Origin: Phaeoceros laevis
Taxonomy: Eukaryota > Anthocerotophyta > Anthocerotopsida > Notothyladales
Assembly: GCA_049999765.1 (NCBI GenBank)
Contig: JBNGIQ010009390.1
Span: 99,406-163,405, forward strand
Direction of reading: 5' to 3'
DNA length: 64,000 bases
A program made the position numbers and the translations under genes. Position 1 is the first letter of the stretch, and every line of letters begins with the position of its first letter. Below, piece after piece: positions 1-12,341 of the stretch. The notes beneath the pieces were generated by a model, which worked only from the letters and a program-made list of their open reading frames with translations, had not been told where the DNA came from and searched no databases.

Positions 1-945
1 TGTTCACACTCCACTTCAAGGTTACAAAACCTGCAAATCCGAAGGTGTCGATCGAGTTGGACTGGCTTGATCCATCTATCAGTTTCAACCCGCAGCTGGT
101 GAGAGCAAACTCTAATTTGTCCAATGGCCAGCCTAAGAGGAAAGGAAAGATGACTTTTCAAATACGAGGTTAGACAAAGGTTACCATTCTTGTCAAGAGT
201 AAGATAATGTTTCTTGTAGATGGCCATCTTGGTAGACAAAGGAGACCTAGGGGAGACCCAAGTTGAGGCATGATAGGCTTTTTGAAGGATTTGACGAATA
301 TGACGATTAGTAGGGGGAGGAAGCCCACCCCTCATGACAGCAAAACCTGGCAACCTGACAGGGTAGAAGTTATACTTCTTTAACCACGTTGTGACTTGAG
401 CATACCAACAAGTAAGACTCTTCTGAGCGAGGGCTTTCGAAGAGCGTAAAGCAAGGACCTGATAAGGGACACTACCATTGCTTCTGGAGGCCTTAGCCTC
501 CAAGGTCTGAAGCCTATACAGGAAAGTGGAAATACGAAAAAGACCATCAAGTTCCAGGAGGTAAGCACCAAACTCTGCAAAAACGATAGGAAGAGAAACT
601 CCCTTTTTGCAGGCAATATAAGCACAGGATATCACGAATCTCCATGCGACTAGCACTGCGGCAAAGGGCAGCTACAGCACTAGACCCCTTAGTAGCACGC
701 TTAGAGGCAGTGAGGCCCCAATGAAACCGTGGACCATAAATTTGAGTGCCAAGATACGGGAAAGTGGAAACGATTTCAATAATCTGACCTCGGTGGTAGA
801 ACACCTCCTTATCATCCAGAGTCGTATTGAACTTCATAATTTTGGTCTTCTCCAAGTTGACATCGAGGCCCTTCACTTCAGAAAACGCAGATAAAACATC
901 TAACAACCTTTGGAGGCCCTTTGGGTAGCCCTGGTATTACCGCAC
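1..945 (-). mobile_element. LINE (non-LTR retrotransposon) reverse-transcriptase 3' fragment
   Basis: The reverse strand encodes the C-terminal half of a plant LINE reverse transcriptase. About 940-600 carries the post-catalytic RT region (VNLEKTKIMKFN, then FPYLGTQI). About 600-1 carries the thumb/connection region and ends in a zinc-ribbon-like stretch, RICRFCNLEVECE. The two parts lie in different frames. The frame changes at an A5G3 run near 608-615, so a one-base indel is likely. The 5' end stops abruptly near 945 where similarity ceases, and the 3' end runs off the window. The catalytic YADD region is absent. It is a truncated, dead copy. The family is inferred from remembered motif layout; the clade cannot be fixed from this fragment. 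Confidence 0.8.
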
Positions 946-1564
946 CACGACAGCTTTTGTCGCTGACCGTGTATGACCCATAACCCTTACTTTCAAAAAT
1001 GCATTTGTTCCAGGGCCCATTGCCGCCGTTGGCGCTCCCTCATCCTGCCGTCGCTCGAGAGCTATTAGCTTGTTCCGCCATTGAGGTTTGACCTAATCGT
1101 AAAGACTTCGTATTTGACTTAAGTTTACCCCAAGCACTCCTTCCGGCCTCGTGGCCTCGTGGCCGGTGGCCTCTTCTGCCCATGCGAAAGCCACACGCTG
1201 CAAATATCCTTCCAAGTTTTCACTCCGGCAGGTAAGGCCTATTGAGACTTCCAGATGCCAATCAGAGTTTGCCACGTGCGTGTGGGATCACAATTCAGCC
1301 TTTCGTTGGACTTTCTTCGTCGTGATGACGGGATTGCTTTTAGATTCCTGCACAGAGGTCCCCTTGATGCCGGAGTCTGAATTTTGTTTGCTGCGTCTGC
1401 CGAGTGCGTTGAATACTGTGGTGCGCGAAGCGTGAAGGCTGTGGGAAACAGGACGCGGGGCTTGAAGAATTTGTGGCTCTTTTCATCGCATCCTCTGCGT
1501 GGATTGGAGAAGAAGCTGACGAGGACTTTGTGCATAGATTGCAGGAGAAGCTGACGAGCAGTTT
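946..1564. other. Spacer and probable SUFB promoter/5' UTR
   Basis: Lies between the LINE break and the SUFB start. Short open frames occur on both strands but none resembles a known protein. No clear TATA box was seen. It probably contains the SUFB promoter and leader. Confidence 0.5.
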
Positions 1565-3650
1565 TTGGAGCTGCCTATCATGACAGCGGCAGCAGTGTGT
1601 GGACCTGGGGCCACAGTTGCAGCTGCAGCCACAACCTCGTCCCAGCCGTCCGTGTCCGGATCGCGGAGGTTGCATTCAGGACGAGGATGGCAATCTCTAG
1701 GGTTTTCCAAGAGCGCTGGCTTCGGCAAGCTGGAGATGGTAACCTCGAATGCCCGAGAGTATCCTTCTCAGCTGAGGGCGCTTGGAGTTCGGTGCGAGAG
1801 TGCAGCCACGGAGGAGAGCTCTGCGGTACTGAATAGGAAGGAGTCCAGCGAGGATACCATCCAGAAATTCCTGCAAAGGGACTACAAGTGGGGGTTCCAC
1901 TCGGATATCGAGTCGGTGTCCATTCCGAAAGGTTTGTCGGAGGAAACTATCAGGTTGATCTCTGCCAAGAAGAAGGAACCTGAGTGGATGTTGGAGTTTC
2001 GCTTGAATGCTTACAAGCAATGGCTGAAGATGAAGGAGCCAACTTGGAGCGATAATCGCTACCCGAAAATCGACTTCCAGGATATCTGCTACTACACGGA
2101 GCCTAAACAGACAGAGAAGAAGAAGAGCCTGGATGAGGTCGACCCTGACCTGCTGGAGACCTTTGCCAAGCTGGGAATTCCGCTCACAGAGCAGAAACGG
2201 CTGGCAAATGTGGCTGTGGATGCCGTGTTCGACAGTGTTTCCATCGCTACCACTCACAGGAAGGCGCTGGCGGCTGTTGGGGTTATCTTCTGCTCGATAT
2301 CCGAGGCTGTAAAGGAGTACCCCGAGCTTATCAAGAAGTATCTTGGCAAAGTCGTCCCTGTTTCAGACAACTACTATTCTGCCTTGAACGCGGCTGTTTT
2401 CAGTGATGGTTCGTTCTGTTATATTCCAAAGAATACTGTCTGCCCCATGGATATTTCTACGTATTTCAGGATCAATGCCCTGGAGTCGGGACAATTCGAG
2501 AGGACGCTCATCGTAGCTGAAGAGGGCAGTGAGGTGAATTATCTCGAGGGTTGCACGGCGCCCTCTTATGACAGGAACCAGCTCCATGCTGCAGTAGTGG
2601 AGCTCTATTGTGCAGAGGGTGCCAAGATTCACTACTCCACTGTGCAGAATTGGTATGCAGGCGACGCTAAGGGAATAGGTGGCATCTACAATTTTGTGAC
2701 GAAAAGAGGACTGTGTGATGGGGATAACTCGTTAATTTCCTGGACTCAGGTGGAGACGGGTTCTGCCATTACTTGGAAATATCCCAGTGTGATATTGAAG
2801 GGGGATAACTCGGTTGGAGAGTTTTACTCTGTCGCTCTTACTAACAATTTTCAACAGGCGGACACTGGTACTAAGATGATCCATGTTGGTAGAAATACAC
2901 GCAGTCGCATCATCTCCAAGGGCATATCAGCAGGACAGTCTCGAAATTGCTACAGAGGGTTGGTACAAGTGCAACCCTCAGCTCACAATTCTCGGAACTT
3001 CTCCCAGTGTGACTCCATGCTGATTGGTGATCAAGCGGGTGCCAACACTTATCCCTACATCCAGGTACGACCAACCTCTTTCTTGGCTGCAATGCTAGTT
3101 ACACAATACAACGGGACAGTAGGCTGTCAGTGCAATTATCTCATGTCAAACGCTTTTGGTATGGTTTGTGTCATTTCCATTCCTTTGCCTGTTTGTAAGT
3201 GCTTTGGACTTACGACATTGCTGACCTTCATCTGCATGTGTCCATGTAAGTCTACTGATGTGAGATTAGCCAAGAATGACCTTACTCCTGCAATTGTAGT
3301 CAATAATTTCTCCATCTGGCATTTTTCAGTAGTTCTCGGTGTATGTTGGATGGTCGCCACATTGGCTGGATGTCTGGTATCAAAGCTTTGTGCTCTCCCT
3401 TTGTGTTGATTTCACATGTTTGTTGCTGCAGGTGAAGGATCCAACAGCTAGAGTTGAGCATGAAGCAAGCACTTCAAAGATTAGTGAAGATCAGCTTTTC
3501 TACTTCCGACAGAGAGGAATTGACACTGAAAGAGCTGTAGCAGCTATTATTAGTGGCTTTTGCAGAGATGTTTTTAACAAGCTTCCAAGGGAGTTTGCGG
3601 CTGAGGTTAATCAGCTTATGAGTTTGAAGCTGGAGGGCAGTGTTGGCTGA
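1565..3650 (+). CDS. SUFB: SUFB, plastid iron-sulfur cluster scaffold protein
   Basis: Two exons, 1565-3064 and 3432-3650, join in phase at CAG|GT...AG|GTG to give 572 aa. The alternative start at 1580 gives 567 aa. The first ~75 residues are Ser/Ala/Arg-rich and look like a plastid transit peptide. From about residue 95 the sequence follows SufB closely: [24 protein letters not shown], the beta-helix core, and [11 protein letters not shown] before the intron. The second exon supplies [12 protein letters not shown] and the C-terminal LEGSVG. In plants SufB works with SufC and SufD (SufBC2D) to build Fe-S clusters in plastids. The exon-1 frame stays open for ~340 bp into the intron, so a prediction ignoring splicing would give a wrong tail. 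The gene looks intact. Confidence 0.96.
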
Positions 3651-4833
3651 GTGAAGACGCTTGTGCGGACCTTGCAGTGTTCGTGGCCTTTCTGTATTTT
3701 AGCCCAATAATGTAATACTAAGCATGCAAGCAACTCGTGACATACATGGTCGTCCTTGTGAGCTTTGTAAAATGGATGGCACCTGAGAGGTTTGGACTAG
3801 TGGACCCGGCCTGCATCAGACACAAGTTTTCGAGAGTCGAGCAGGTAGGTGTATTTTCCTATTGGAAACCGTCTTCAGAGTCCAGACTTTTAACATGAGC
3901 TCAAACTTCGCGACGGCAGGTTATATTTTACAAGTAACTCCTGTTAGGCTGATCACGACTTTTGATCTCACAAGTTCGTCTTCATTGCATCCAAACTTTT
4001 GACAGTTGGGTTTGTATTGCATCTTTCTATCTATCTAGGTTCTATCTTGCTAGATGCATTACTTGTATTCAGTCCACCCATGATCATAATTCCTTACATC
4101 TATTCTTCACTTAAGAAACTCGACAATTCCCACCGAGATTGACCTGAGAGGCACCCAGATTGAACAGAGGATCGGAGAGAATTGAACAGGATGCACGGAG
4201 ATTGAGCTGAGCACCAAGTTGCCACCAACTATATAAGGGCTATAGCGTTCACCTAATGGGCAAGTTCTAAAACCGGACCTTTGGCCCGTATTTTGTTACA
4301 GTTATTGTTACATCCGCCGTAACTTTTGAACGTACCGTACCGATGGAAAGCGTACCACATAGACTTTCTGCGGCGTGACGAGAAATCTTGTCTTCGAGTG
4401 TGTCGCGGCCCTCGCGGGCCAGGCCCTCACACGGCCCCGTTCCCTTTCCTATGTACTCTACCGCCTGACCTGCAACACCTTATTTTCTTCCCAATTCTTC
4501 ATCGCTACGTCAATTGCAGCTTGGTTGCCTGGTGTTGGAGCTCGCTGCATTGCTTGCTCTGAATTTCTGCGGGATTGGCGAGGAACTGCCTGAGAGTTTG
4601 TGGTTGGCTTCTTGGCAGCTAGCCACTCCCACTCTGGCTCTCCATACTGCCTGAGAGTTGGTGGTGAGATGCGCTTTTTTGTTTGGATCAACAGCCTGTA
4701 GAAGAATTGCATTGGCACACAGTAACCACTGGATTCTGCACTTGCAGGTGGACTGGCGCAATTGGTTGCTTAGCAGTACTCCAATTGTACTACTACTTCC
4801 GCAATTGCACTTCTCGAAGCGTCTTCTACTAGA
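3651..4833 (+). other. Spacer between SUFB and NUB1-like gene, possible TATA box
   Basis: Holds the SUFB 3' UTR and the promoter/leader of the next gene. A TATA-like TATATAAG lies at 4230-4237, about 600 bp before the next start codon, so use would imply a long leader. A short direct repeat (CTGCCTGAGAGTT followed by GGTGGT-like sequence) occurs near 4585 and 4646. No coding signal was recognised. Confidence 0.45.
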
Positions 4834-7786
4834 ATGGAGGCGGGGGACTTGAGTGAGGCCAGCACCAGCCGTGTGTGTGCGAAGCTGCGGGTGGCTGGGG
4901 CTTGGTCAGGGGTGGTCGAGTTACCATTGGATGCGTGGACGGTGGCGGATTTGCGGGCAGAATTGGCGAAGCGGACCGGTTTCTCTGCCGCATCCATCAA
5001 TCTCATATGTGCAGGCAAGATACTGAAGGATGACGCAGGCTCACCGGCACGGTTGCGCTGCCTGAGACAGGTGGGACTGGGCGACAATTCGAAGCTCATG
5101 ATGACTCGTGTGGGAGTCGAACAGGCTAAGGAAATCAACGCCGAGAAAGAACGCTCGGAGCGCCTCTCTAGAATCAAGTATGCTGAAGGACATGCATAGG
5201 GTGAAGCTTGTGGTGAATTCTTTTCCTGTTTCATTGTTTGCGGTATCATGTTTATGTAAGCTGAAGTTCATGCGTGAGTAAATTGTGTTGTCCTGCCTTT
5301 GACTGCAATTCTTGCCTGCTAGAGCATGCTCATGACAAAGTGCAAGTTCCTTACAAAGTGCACTGGCTACATTCTGAGCTATCAGAGAATTCAGAGCTAA
5401 CGGAAATGACACGTTGATATTATAGGGCAGCAGTCGATGCCATGTCCACCCGAAGCGGTAACGTTCTGGCTGATTATGACCTTGCACTTGAAAATCAGGA
5501 AGGGCAACAAATGCAGTTCACGTCTGAGGATGATCGGAAGTCAGTCCTCTATCTTTTCCTCCTCATACTGTCACTGGATTATTTTTTTCCTGAGAAGTTG
5601 TTCGAGTACTTGGACAGCAGCTAGTATCTTTCTCCTGACTGCATGGCCTCTGACGACAGAGCTTTGATCATGGGACTCATGCTTCACGCTAAAGCCCGCA
5701 ACTTGCTTCAAGGAGAGCAGTTTTTGGAAGCACTTGAGGTTTTGACTATGGCAGAGGTAAGTAAACCAATTTGCTTCAATAAAGTCGTCCTGTAAGTGCT
5801 TCTATTTGTTCAGCCACCTGGTCTTAGGAAGGTCTTGATGTGTGATGACTGCTATTTGGCTGTGGTCACAGCATGTGGTTGCGTGTACAGGAATCGTTTT
5901 CACTTTGTGACCGGAAGATTTTGGAGGTAAATACGCTGTTCAGAATGGTCACTTTGCAGTTTCGAGATTATATGTTGGTCATTAGCTGCTGAACCATCTA
6001 GTAAAATTTTACACGGTGCAGGTTGTGGACAATGTTGCACTAGTGCAAATCGATATAGTCTGGTGTCTTTTCAGGTTACGTAATATTGACCGCCTATCTG
6101 TGGCCAGAGAGCGCCTGGCTCAAGCCCGAGCTGGGTTGTCTCGTGCCCATGGTCCCGGCCTAGAGCGGCTACGAGTTCTTCAAGGAGGGTTTTCACCGGA
6201 GCTGGCATTGTAAGCTGTCATTTCATGGTGACTAGTCTAAAAAAACGACTGATGCAGCTCAGGTTTTGGGGTTGCTGTGTGCTGCTGATTTAAGTCGAAG
6301 CTGGGCGGTGATGGATGAATTGTGGATCACAGATATGTCCGTCTAGAGCTGCTAGAAGGCGTGGTTGCTTATCATACAGGACAGAATCAAGCTGCTCGCC
6401 AATCATTGCTTGCTGCCCAAAGCAAGTATCAACAGGTAGATAGCAAGTCTTGGTGCAGGTCTGAATGTGAGAACATAATGTCGTGTGTAACACGCCCAAG
6501 ATTGCTAAGTTTGCATGATATCATTGCAGCTGCAAGTATCTGATGAGGCTGTGGCCTCCCTGGGTGCAATGGGTTTCACCATCAAGGACTGTCGCAGAGC
6601 CCTAAGAGCTTCGGGGCAGGATATTGGTAAAGCTGTTGAGTTTGTCATGGAAGGAAAGCGGAAAAAAGACAAGCAAAGGGAAGAGGATAGTCGTCTGTTG
6701 AAGCAACGAAGGTGAGGACACCTGAAGTTTGTAGCACAGCTGTTCACAGGGTTGAATTGTGTAATTGAGGGCATAAATATTCACGAGACTGTCTCATCAT
6801 ATCAGAGAGCAGGAAAGCTATGGCAAGACTATTGCTGGAAAGGCGGTGGATATGAAACAGATCTACGAGCTGGCCTACCTCGGGTAAGTTTGCCTCACTC
6901 CTGTATGTCATTATCATGTCTGCTGAGACATTTAGTTAAAACTTCTGAAGTACTTCAGTGGGTATCAAGTTGTGGGCTTCAGCAGCTCCAGCTGGCAAGT
7001 CGTGAGGCTGAGTACATTGCTTCTTTTGTAGATATGATAAGAAACTTGCAGCTGAAGCTCTAAAGCAAAGTAACAACGACAGAGAGGTGGCTTTGGACAT
7101 TCTGGGAAATCCAGCAGCGGTTGTTGCTCTGCAGGTTTTGCTCCTATTTCATTACTTTCTCTTCAGCACTGCAAAAACAAAGCTGTTGAAAAATCCGTTT
7201 ACATGGGGAAAGTGATTTGGCAGGCATCTCTTCGCCAACTGAAGCGGCGGCGGCAACCTGAAGCTGTGGATGAAGCTGCTCTAGTTGACCTAATGGCAAT
7301 GGGTTTTGACCACGAATCAGGTATACAGGCACAATTCAGGGTGTTCTGCATTGAAAATGGTGAAATCCTGAAAAGCAAGTAGAGTCGGCTGCTTTCTCCT
7401 AAAGTTTGCTGACCTTCTCGTTTATTCAAACAGCTACATGGGCCCTAGCAGTAGCAGATGATAAAAATCAAGCCCTTGAGCTGCTGCTGCAGGGACGACT
7501 CCCTGATGCCCAAACAACCTCACCGAGCGGAACCTTATCGGATGCTGAAGGAGTTGAGGACCAATTTCCTGGTTCCTCTGGTGCAGGTGACTCAATTGTT
7601 GACTCTGATACTCTAGAAGATGAAAGTCAACCAGAAGAAACAGCAGCTCGGGACGAAGAGATGGAAGAAGACATTGCGAGCAATATAACTGGGGATCCTT
7701 TGAGTGAGTATGACATCGAAGTAATGACAGAAGGGGAAGCCATCGCTGAATATTTGACTTTGCTGGACAGTGTCGCCTCAGAATGA
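4834..7786 (+). CDS. NUB1: NUB1-like protein (UBL plus tandem UBA domains)
   Basis: Eleven exons can be joined in phase: 4834-5177, 5426-5539, 5660-5756, 5891-5926 (a 36-nt microexon), 6022-6209, 6333-6435, 6530-6711, 6806-6883, 7032-7134, 7224-7320, 7434-7786. They give 564 aa. Residues ~15-90 form a ubiquitin-like domain (VADLRAELAKRTGF...ICAGKIL). The middle matches the conserved NUB1 core (MGLMLHA, LELLEGVVAYH). Three UBA-type modules follow: LGAMGFTIKDCRRAL, a second split by an intron around IYELAYLG, and LMAMGFDHESATWAL. The C terminus is acidic. In animals NUB1 delivers NEDD8 or FAT10 and ubiquitin-like conjugates to the proteasome; the plant role is inferred. All splice sites are GT-AG, and the protein was checked only against remembered Arabidopsis NUB1. 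Confidence 0.92.
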
Positions 7787-8281
7787 ACAGAGCTTGACAC
7801 TTTTTCATGATAAGCAAATGAGTTGGACCACATATGCAGCTCTACCTTTTTGCACTATAGAGCATTTTAGTTGGCACAATTCAACCCGCAACATGAGCAC
7901 CACAAAGCTAAATCATCCACTTATCCAAACTCTAAGCATGAGGATAAGTTGTGTTTTGCTGAGATATATATATGAGAACAATATACCTTGTGGTCCACTT
8001 AGATAAGAACACTATACCTTATGTACACCTTAGTCTCCGCCTTATGTATACCTTATGTACACCTTGGTCTACTTATTGGGTGTTTCAATGTTCTACTTAT
8101 TGGGTGTTTATTGAAACCACGTGCACGTTGTGCATGAAAGTTTGGGAGTTTAGTATATATATACACAAAACTCATCTACCTGTGGTAGGCTGCAATGACA
8201 GTAAGCAAAAAGCAATGAGACAATTCACATCCTCAATCTGTCTTAGCAAGATTTCTCTACAAATTGTAAAACTATTGATTT
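7787..8281 (+). other. NUB1-like 3' region with short direct repeats
   Basis: AT-rich sequence after the stop codon. Units built on ACCTTATGTACACCTT recur around 8014-8070, and CTACTTATTGGGTGTTT occurs twice (about 8072 and 8094). No gene was recognised. Confidence 0.5.
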
Positions 8282-8777
8282 GTTGAATTTTGTTTTATTT
8301 ATTTATTTATCATAAGGCACATGCAGCCGTGAGGCTATGGCACCTGAACGTGAATAAAAAACATGAGTGAATGATCACTTTGGGAAGTGCAACAGAAAGG
8401 GGAGTAGAGCAAACTGAATAGCACATCTAGGTAGCTATGTCAAGGAACCTAAGTTAAGTAATCGCCAATCGCCTTGAAGTAAGAGATAAGTTTGTCCCTT
8501 AGTTTGGGAGCATTAAGTAGTTGGCGAATATCGTAGTAGGAGCCTTGAAAAATTTGGTGCCATGTGTTGCGAGTGGCCATACACTGGCCAAGGATATGCT
8601 GACGAGTTTCCTCTGAAGACCTGCATTTCAGGCAAAATGGATCCTCTGCAATGCTGAATTTTGTTTGTTGACATCCTATTATATGGCTTCTTGGAACAAC
8701 AATCAAGGCATATGTAATGCATGTAGTCAATGTGTTTCCAACTTTTCATGAAGCCAAATAGAGTTTGGCACAAACCT
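8282..8777 (-). mobile_element. LINE 3' end with (TAAA)n tail
   Basis: The reverse strand encodes a LINE C-terminal zinc-binding segment (DPFCLKCRSSEETRQHILGQC, a CX2C...HX4C pattern) at about 8660-8570. It then has a short 3' UTR and a simple-repeat tail of TAAA units at 8287-8310. The upstream RT part is shifted between frames (8513-8773 versus 8449-8730), so the copy is dead and 5'-truncated. The cysteine motif differs from the fragment at 1-945, so this is probably another LINE family. Confidence 0.75.
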
Positions 8778-9001
8778 TGCTCTAGTAAGTTTACTTATCA
8801 CATCTTTTTCTGTAATAAAACTATAAAAACAGAGGATTCAGAGTTAACTAGTTACCAGAAACTTAGTACTGCGGAGTCTACCCACATTGCTGACAATGTT
8901 GAGAGTCTGGACTCTGAGTCCGAAGGGACCTTGAAACAAAATGTATTTAGCTCATAGAAAATTGTGATTTTATTACTCGAGGGTCTCATAAATGTTCCCT
9001 T
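8778..9001 (-). other. 3' flank of the histidine phosphatase gene
   Basis: AT-rich sequence just downstream of the reverse-strand stop codon. It contains poly(A)-signal-like AATAAA-type stretches near 8815 (AATAAAAC on the forward strand), but nothing decisive. Confidence 0.35.
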
Positions 9002-10618
9002 TTATACTCTTGCACCCTTGAGAGATCGGAGATGGGAGGTGTCATTCACCCGCTGAATCTGCCAGCCCGTAATGGTGGAGTGCCTCAAAACTGTCACAGA
9101 CGCGTTGTCTATGGTGACTCTACGGGTCATCTGAGGGTCTGAGCCAAGCAATCCTCGCAGTAGGCACTTCATAGCAAAGCCGTGTGTGACCACTGCCCCA
9201 CAGAAGGGTGGTCTTCTGGTTGGTCTGTCTGTGGTTCGCAGAAGTTCTGCTTCCATGGCCACACTGAAGGGCATAAGGTCATCCAAAGACGATGGAACGT
9301 GATGACCAGGCACCTCAACAAGTCGGTCACCGTTTGCAACGCAGTCCTCATTATGACTGGCGTTCTCTACACCGGTGGACACTACCTCAGCAGGTAGTAC
9401 CTGGAAGTTGCGGTAATTAGCTTACTCCCAGCAGCCATAGAGACAGACTCATCTGCGAAGGGAGATGTGACATTACCTGCACTTCGTCGTGCTCCTGGCG
9501 ACCAATCGTATCATTGCGTGCACCGTGTGCTCTTCGGGCTTCAGTGTCGGCACGGGGAAGAATGACATTCGTCAAGAACTCCACCATGCGAAATTCAGCC
9601 TGGCGTGGAGACTCTCCTCCTGGAGCATGGAAGTCCATCTGCATGGAGCTGATGACTTCCCTGACTTGAGGAGTGTAAACCTCTTTTCGCAGCCTCCCTT
9701 CCCACTCCCCTTGCGCAACCTCTTCCAAAGCCTCGGAAAATTGTATCTGCTCTGCTGGATAGTTCAGCTCCTGCGGGGGACCAGTTCGTACTCAGAGAAT
9801 GCTCCTTGCCCTAGACATCCGGCCAGCGACAACCGCGCGGGCAAAAATCCAGCATGAAGCCTTGCTACAATCAGTTCGGGGAATGCACCAATACCAAAAA
9901 CTCGACTAGCAGATACCTGGCACATGGTGATGGCAGTCTGCTTTGCACGCTCAAGAGGCGATGCAAATACTGCATCAAACCGGACGCCAGCATTTCGGAG
10001 CGACTGGCCCAATGCCTGCGCCTGCCGCTGTCCCCAGGGCGTGAGGACGGCCCAGGGGGATCGTCCCCCCAAGAGTTCTGGCTTGACATTCATGCTGCTC
10101 TGAGCGTGCCTCACGAGGTAGATCTCTGTCACAACCTCGGCATCGTCTGCATCCTCTTCGGCCTGCATCTCAGCTGATGAAATGCGAAGGGATTTCGCTA
10201 TCAGAGGATGCTTGAATTGGAAGAAGCTCACTGCAACAAACGGCTTTGTGCGCCCCACACTAGAGAGGGTTTCGACCAAGTTGGCACTCCTCAGCTGTTG
10301 TAAATGCTCATCAGACCCTGCGCGCGATGGTTGAATGCGCCTTTCCCGTCGTAAGCGTGTTCCTCCTAAGACCTCAGCTATCGGTCTATCTGTCCAGCTG
10401 CTAATACTAATGCAGCAATCTTTGCTCATCGGTTGCTGCCGGACAAACCCGGCATATGCTGGATGCATGATGCCATGGACAGCAGCTTGGAATAACTGGA
10501 GTTGTTCCCTGTCAAGTCCCCTGCCTGTACGGACATGCGTTTCGGGAAGAAGGGGGTTTGCCGCACACCTAATTGCGATCACAACATTTATGCCGGTTAT
10601 TTGCTGAGTGCTTTGCAC
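9002..10618 (-). CDS. Histidine phosphatase (phosphoglycerate mutase-like) protein
   Basis: Three exons on the reverse strand (10618-9917, 9746-9477, 9400-9002) join in phase to give 456 aa. The catalytic motif is YLVRHAQSS at about residue 168, followed by LTPWGQRQAQALG and ASPLERAKQT; the second catalytic histidine is in AVVTHGFAMK near the C terminus. These mark the histidine phosphatase superfamily. The first motif reads RHA rather than the common RHG. About 165 residues precede the domain and resemble nothing I know; a start at an internal Met (around residue 64 or 151) is possible. Substrate cannot be inferred. No frameshift is needed and the splice sites are GT-AG. Confidence 0.85.
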
Positions 10619-10886
10619 CTTTGCACCGAGTTCCAGTAGTTATCACGAGTCTTGCGGACTCTAAAATCTAGGATGAGCGCACAGAGGAACCGACTTCCAA
10701 CATAAGTATCAACCTACAAGGAAATCAGGGTAAGAGGATCCATCCTCATCGCCATTCTCATCATCCATACAGCCCGGTTCAAACTTCAAAGGCAGCACAG
10801 AACAGAGTCATGTCATTTTCAACCAAATCTCCTAAGCTTACTCGCATCCAATTGAAACAGCACTGCTCGTCCACTCAATTCGCAGC
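10619..10886 (-). other. Promoter/3' UTR spacer between two reverse-strand genes
   Basis: Lies between the T-protein stop and the histidine phosphatase start. It must hold the T-protein 3' UTR and the phosphatase promoter. No specific element was recognised. Confidence 0.4.
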
Positions 10887-12341
10887 TCAACCTTTGTAGT
10901 ATTGGGTAGGCACAAATGGCATTTTCGTGACCACGGCATCGTTAACTTTTCCTCTCACATTGACCTTGAGTGCAGTGCCATTCTTGTGACTGCCGCTGGC
11001 CACGTATCCCATTGCAATGTTTTTCTTCAAGCAAGGACTGAAGCCACCACTTGTAACTTCCCCAACCACCTTACCTGATGCATCTAAAATTTCGCTGTGG
11101 CCTCTGGCGGGTGCACCAGTTGATATCAGTCCGACCCTTCTCTTAGTGGGGCCGTCCTTCAGCTGCTGCAGTATCACTTCAGCTCCGAGGAACCCTCCTT
11201 CCGCACGCCTCCTCTTTCCAATGGTCCATGCGAGGCCAGCCTCAATGGGTGTGATATGCTGCTCTAGGTCGTTACCATAAAGACAAAGTCCAGCCTCCAG
11301 CCTCAAACTGTCACGCGCACCCAGGCCTGTGAGGCGGACCTTCCCTTCAGACTTTTCCAGAATGGCTTTTGCCAGATCAACAGCATCTTCATCAGGAACT
11401 GAGATCTCAAAACCATCTTCACCAGTATATCTGCCAAGGGAAACCATCAGATGAAGCTGGTATACTCGCGTCTTACAGAAAAATGACTAACTCGCAAGAT
11501 AACACACTGCCTAGCACAAGCACTACAAAATTAGCTCTATGCAGAGAAAGGAAATGTGCAGCTAGCAGCTGAAAATAGATTACTATTCATGCCAACGTTC
11601 AAGGCAGGAGACCAAATTCTAACACAGCATAACGCAGGCATACCCGGTCCTGGTCAGAAAGCACTTGGAACCGTTGATAGTAAGGACTTTGAAGTCAGCA
11701 AAATAGAACTTGCTAAGATCTTCCTTCACCAGCTTCTGCAGCACTGGAGCAGCCAGCGGACCTTGCAAGGCCAACAAGGACCTCTCATCATGAATGTGCC
11801 AGCCAATGTTCTTCCCAGCGTGCTTGTACGGGGTGAGATGCTTCTCAATGTGAGCCAAATCCTTCTCTCTGCAACCAGCATTCACCACCAGATAAATGTG
11901 CTCATCGTTCACCTTGGTGATCACAGTGTCATCAATTACTCCCCCCTTCTCATTTGTGAAGGCAGACAAAGTCCCTGTGCCTGGAGCAAGACCGGCAATG
12001 TCTCCTACCACAAGGGACTCCAAGAAGGGAATCACATCCGTCCCTTTCATGGACAGCCCGCACATATGAGAAACGTCAAAGAGTGAGCCATTGGTTCGGC
12101 AATTGATAGTAGAGTCCATGATGGAGTCCTTGTACTGGATCGGCATATTCCAGCCAGCAAAGGGGACCATCTTGCCGCCATTCTCCACGTGAAAATCGTG
12201 CAAGACCGTCTTCTTCAACTCCGGCACATCCTTCAAGGCTGAAGCCTCCGCGTAGCTGCGGCGGGAAGCTTCCTGAGAGGTCTGAGACCGAGATATACGG
12301 CGAAGAGTAGCTTGTAGCAGCTGTCTGCCCGCCTGGTTCAT
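10887..12341 (-). CDS. GDCST: Glycine cleavage system T-protein (aminomethyltransferase), mitochondrial
   Basis: Two exons (12341-11644 and 11430-10887) join in phase at ACCGG|GT and AG|ATATACTGG to give 413 aa. The first ~35 residues are Arg/Ser/Ala-rich, as in a mitochondrial presequence. Then come the T-protein hallmarks: [62 protein letters not shown], and in exon 2 [24 protein letters not shown] and [13 protein letters not shown]-protein transfers the methylene group of the aminomethyl-H-protein to tetrahydrofolate and releases ammonia during photorespiration. The length matches plant homologues and the gene looks intact. Confidence 0.96.

Noticed and set aside
1151-1435. 94-codon forward ORF upstream of SUFB
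   Set aside because: No family resemblance; composition typical of upstream noncoding sequence.
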